NCBI GenBank assembly: GCA_025350905.1
Contig: JANXWY010000139.1
Span: 1-45,886 of the forward strand
Source: Verrucomicrobiota bacterium
Lineage (GTDB): Bacteria > Verrucomicrobiota > Verrucomicrobiia > Limisphaerales > JADLHS01
DNA length: 45,886 nucleotides
Direction: 5' to 3'
Shown here: in pieces, positions 44,275-45,886 of the stretch
Layout: each line of letters opens with the position of its first letter
Numbering within the stretch: the stretch's first letter is position 1
Translations under genes and position numbers: made by a program
Notes under the pieces: model-generated
Seen by the model: only the letters and a program-made list of their open reading frames with translations
Databases searched by the model: none
Told to the model about the DNA's origin: nothing

Positions 44275-45615
44275 TCAAATTTGCTCGAAATAGCGCCGGC
44301 GTTCCCAATCTGTCACGGCGCTTTCAAACGCCTGAACTTCCAACCGCGCCGTCTGAACATAAAAATCCACCACACGCTCGCCCAAGGCCTGACGGGCAAG
44401 TTGGCTGCGATCCAGGCGCTCCGCCGCTTCGCGCAAGGATCCGGGCAGGGCCGGCAATTTAGCGTCCAAGTAAGCATTGCCGACGTATTCCGGGCCGCAA
44501 TCCAGTCGCTCCTCCACCCCCGCCAGTCCCGCCACCATCATGGCCGCGAAAGCCAGGTACGGGTTGGCGTCCGCGCCCGGCATCCGGTTTTCGATGCGAA
44601 AGGCATCGCCCTGGCCGACCACGCGGAAGCCCACCGTGCGATTGTCGCGCGACCAAGCCATCCGGGTGGGCGCCCAACTGGCGGATTGGTAACGTTTGTA
44701 CGAATTGATGGTCGGCGCAAAGAGGCAGCCCAGTTCGGGCGCATACTTCATCAGCCCGCCGAGAAACTGCCGGAAACATTTTGTGCCGCCGGTTTTGGCA
44801 TCCCAGAAAAGATTTTTGCCTCCGCGCCAGAGGCTGATGTGAATATGGCAACTGCTGCCCACCTCGGTGTGCCAGGGTTTGGCCATGAACGTGATGGCTT
44901 TGCCCTGCTGCGCGGCGATTTCCTTGAGGCCTTGCTTGAAGACCACGTGCATATCCGCCATGGGCAGCGGCTGGTCGTAAACGAAATTGATTTCGTGCTG
45001 GCCCCGACCCCATTCGCCCTTGCTGGATTCGACCGGCACGCGGGCGGCGGCCATCGCGTTGCGCGCGGCCCGCATGAGCGTTTCGTCGCGCGTGGGCTGC
45101 ATCGTGTGATAATCAATCCGGTAATCGCTGGAGGGAATCAGATTCCGGTAATCGCCGGCGAAAGCGTCGTGATAGCTCTGGTTGAAGAGGAAGAATTCCA
45201 ATTCGCTGGCGATCCCGGCGGTCCAGCCTTTCTTCGCCAACCGTTCGATCTGCCGCCGCAGTACGGAACGCGGCGCTTCGGCGACCGGTTGCCCATCCGC
45301 CTGCAGTGAATCGCAGATGACGAGCGCGGTGCCGGGCTGCCAGGGCAGCCCGCGCAGCGTGGAAAAATCCGGCCGCATTTCAAAGTCGCCAAACCCTTTG
45401 TCCCAGTTGGCGAGTTGGAAACCGTCGAGCGGATCCATTTCAATGTTCACCGTCAGGAGGTAGCTGCAACCGTGCGTACCGTGCTGGGCGTGGTGGCGGA
45501 AAAATTCGCCGGTGCAGCGTTTGCCGACCAGCCGCCCGAAGACATCCGGAAACGCGACGATGACCGTGTCAATTTCGCCGTTTTTGATTTTGGTGAGCAA
45601 GGCGCGCAGGTTCAT
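44275..45615 (-). CDS. Glutamine synthetase family protein (gamma-glutamyl ligase)
   Basis: This 446-residue protein has the GS fold: an N-terminal beta-grasp domain (about 15-105) and a C-terminal catalytic domain. Motifs include GIASELEFFLF (metal-binding Glu), GQHEINF, FMAKPWHTEVGSSCHIHISLW (ATP/metal site), SWAPTRMAWSRDNRTVGFRVV and ENRMPGADANPYLAFAAMMVAG. The sequence is closer to the PuuA-like/GlnA3-type subfamily than to canonical GlnA, so the acceptor may be a polyamine, amine or amino acid rather than ammonia. The canonical C-terminal adenylylation motif is not seen. Confidence 0.85.
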   Translation of the reverse strand: MNLRALLTKIKNGEIDTVIVAFPDVFGRLVGKRCTGEFFRHHAQHGTHGCSYLLTVNIEMDPLDGFQLANWDKGFGDFEMRPDFSTLRGLPWQPGTALVICDSLQADGQPVAEAPRSVLRRQIERLAKKGWTAGIASELEFFLFNQSYHDAFAGDYRNLIPSSDYRIDYHTMQPTRDETLMRAARNAMAAARVPVESSKGEWGRGQHEINFVYDQPLPMADMHVVFKQGLKEIAAQQGKAITFMAKPWHTEVGSSCHIHISLWRGGKNLFWDAKTGGTKCFRQFLGGLMKYAPELGCLFAPTINSYKRYQSASWAPTRMAWSRDNRTVGFRVVGQGDAFRIENRMPGADANPYLAFAAMMVAGLAGVEERLDCGPEYVGNAYLDAKLPALPGSLREAAERLDRSQLARQALGERVVDFYVQTARLEVQAFESAVTDWERRRYFEQI

Positions 45616-45886
45616 GAGTTGATTCAGACTTGTTGGTGACTAATTTGACGGCAGGCTGGCGCCCGCGCAAGGCAACTTTCGGGTTGAGGGCAGCAGGTTC
45701 CCGTCTTGACCCATTTCTTGCAGAGTCGGCAGCTGAATTTGGCATCGCCAGGGGTGTTTCATCTGGGATAAGCAAGCCGCAGGTGAGGAGGAGGTTAGTG
45801 GAAAATGACTGGACATCGGCAAGACGACTTTCTACACCTTGGGCATGCCGAAGCCACTAACCGGTGCTGAATCCGCGATTCTCCAA
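45616..45886. other. Window end, no gene seen
   Basis: This is the upstream region of the glutamine synthetase homologue. The short open frames have no domains. It presumably holds that gene's promoter. Confidence 0.4.

Noticed and set aside
1-45886. tRNA, rRNA, transposase or integrase genes
   Set aside because: I looked for tRNA T-loop patterns and for transposase or integrase motifs in all gaps and frames and found none.

Overview
The window looks like chromosomal DNA of a GC-rich verrucomicrobial bacterium. The evidence is a combination of features: class III prepilin-like proteins ([24 protein letters not shown] start), many secreted glycoside hydrolases and beta-helix proteins, a SpmA/SpmB fusion, an Ala/Pro-rich protein with a conserved KKETVRINLPPKP segment, and many palindromic intergenic repeats. 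This is inference from gene content; there is no rRNA or marker gene to settle the taxonomy.

Layout. 0-0.5 kb: a two-repeat CRISPR with no cas genes in view. 0.5-8.2 kb: mostly housekeeping genes (secreted cupin, prepilin-like protein, D-Ala-D-Ala carboxypeptidase, two coiled-coil tail-anchored proteins followed by a methylguanine methyltransferase, an organophosphate-type MFS transporter, RadC). 8.6-12.6 kb: a minus-strand run with a PocR/AraC regulator, a cyclic-nucleotide-binding protein, DUF2934, PRC-barrel and DUF3309 proteins, and a broken PGPGW membrane protein; it resembles an envelope or stress accessory cluster. 13.2-32.3 kb: a glycan-degradation region with a TIM-barrel sugar isomerase/epimerase-like protein, a GH2 enzyme, a GtaA/DUF4965-type protein, two right-handed beta-helix enzymes, a GH106-like rhamnosidase and a GH50-like agarase. 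All seven carry export signals or plausible ones. A small block of three minus-strand hypothetical genes (24.6-26.6 kb) interrupts it. 32.7-45.6 kb: a hybrid histidine kinase, a DinG-type helicase, a SpmAB fusion, an ABC ATPase, serine acetyltransferase, a lone GspF/PilC, thioredoxin and a glutamine synthetase homologue.

How the genes may work together: the 13.9-32.3 kb enzymes could debranch and cleave a plant- or algal-type polysaccharide containing rhamnose, galactose or uronic acids. No SusC/SusD pair, TonB receptor or dedicated sugar importer is in the window. The substrate is inferred only from enzyme families.

The most unusual signal is structured repeat DNA. Between 17.0 and 26.2 kb, several unrelated palindromic element families fill the gaps. 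They include a nested quasi-palindrome of about 229 bp and two multi-branched elements with different sequences but the same plan (an outer stem enclosing four short-loop hairpins). Similar palindromic elements lie in frame inside real genes: twice in the DUF4965 gene, once at the SpmA/SpmB junction and possibly twice in the helicase. They add 20-50 residue low-complexity loops, much as Rickettsia palindromic elements do.
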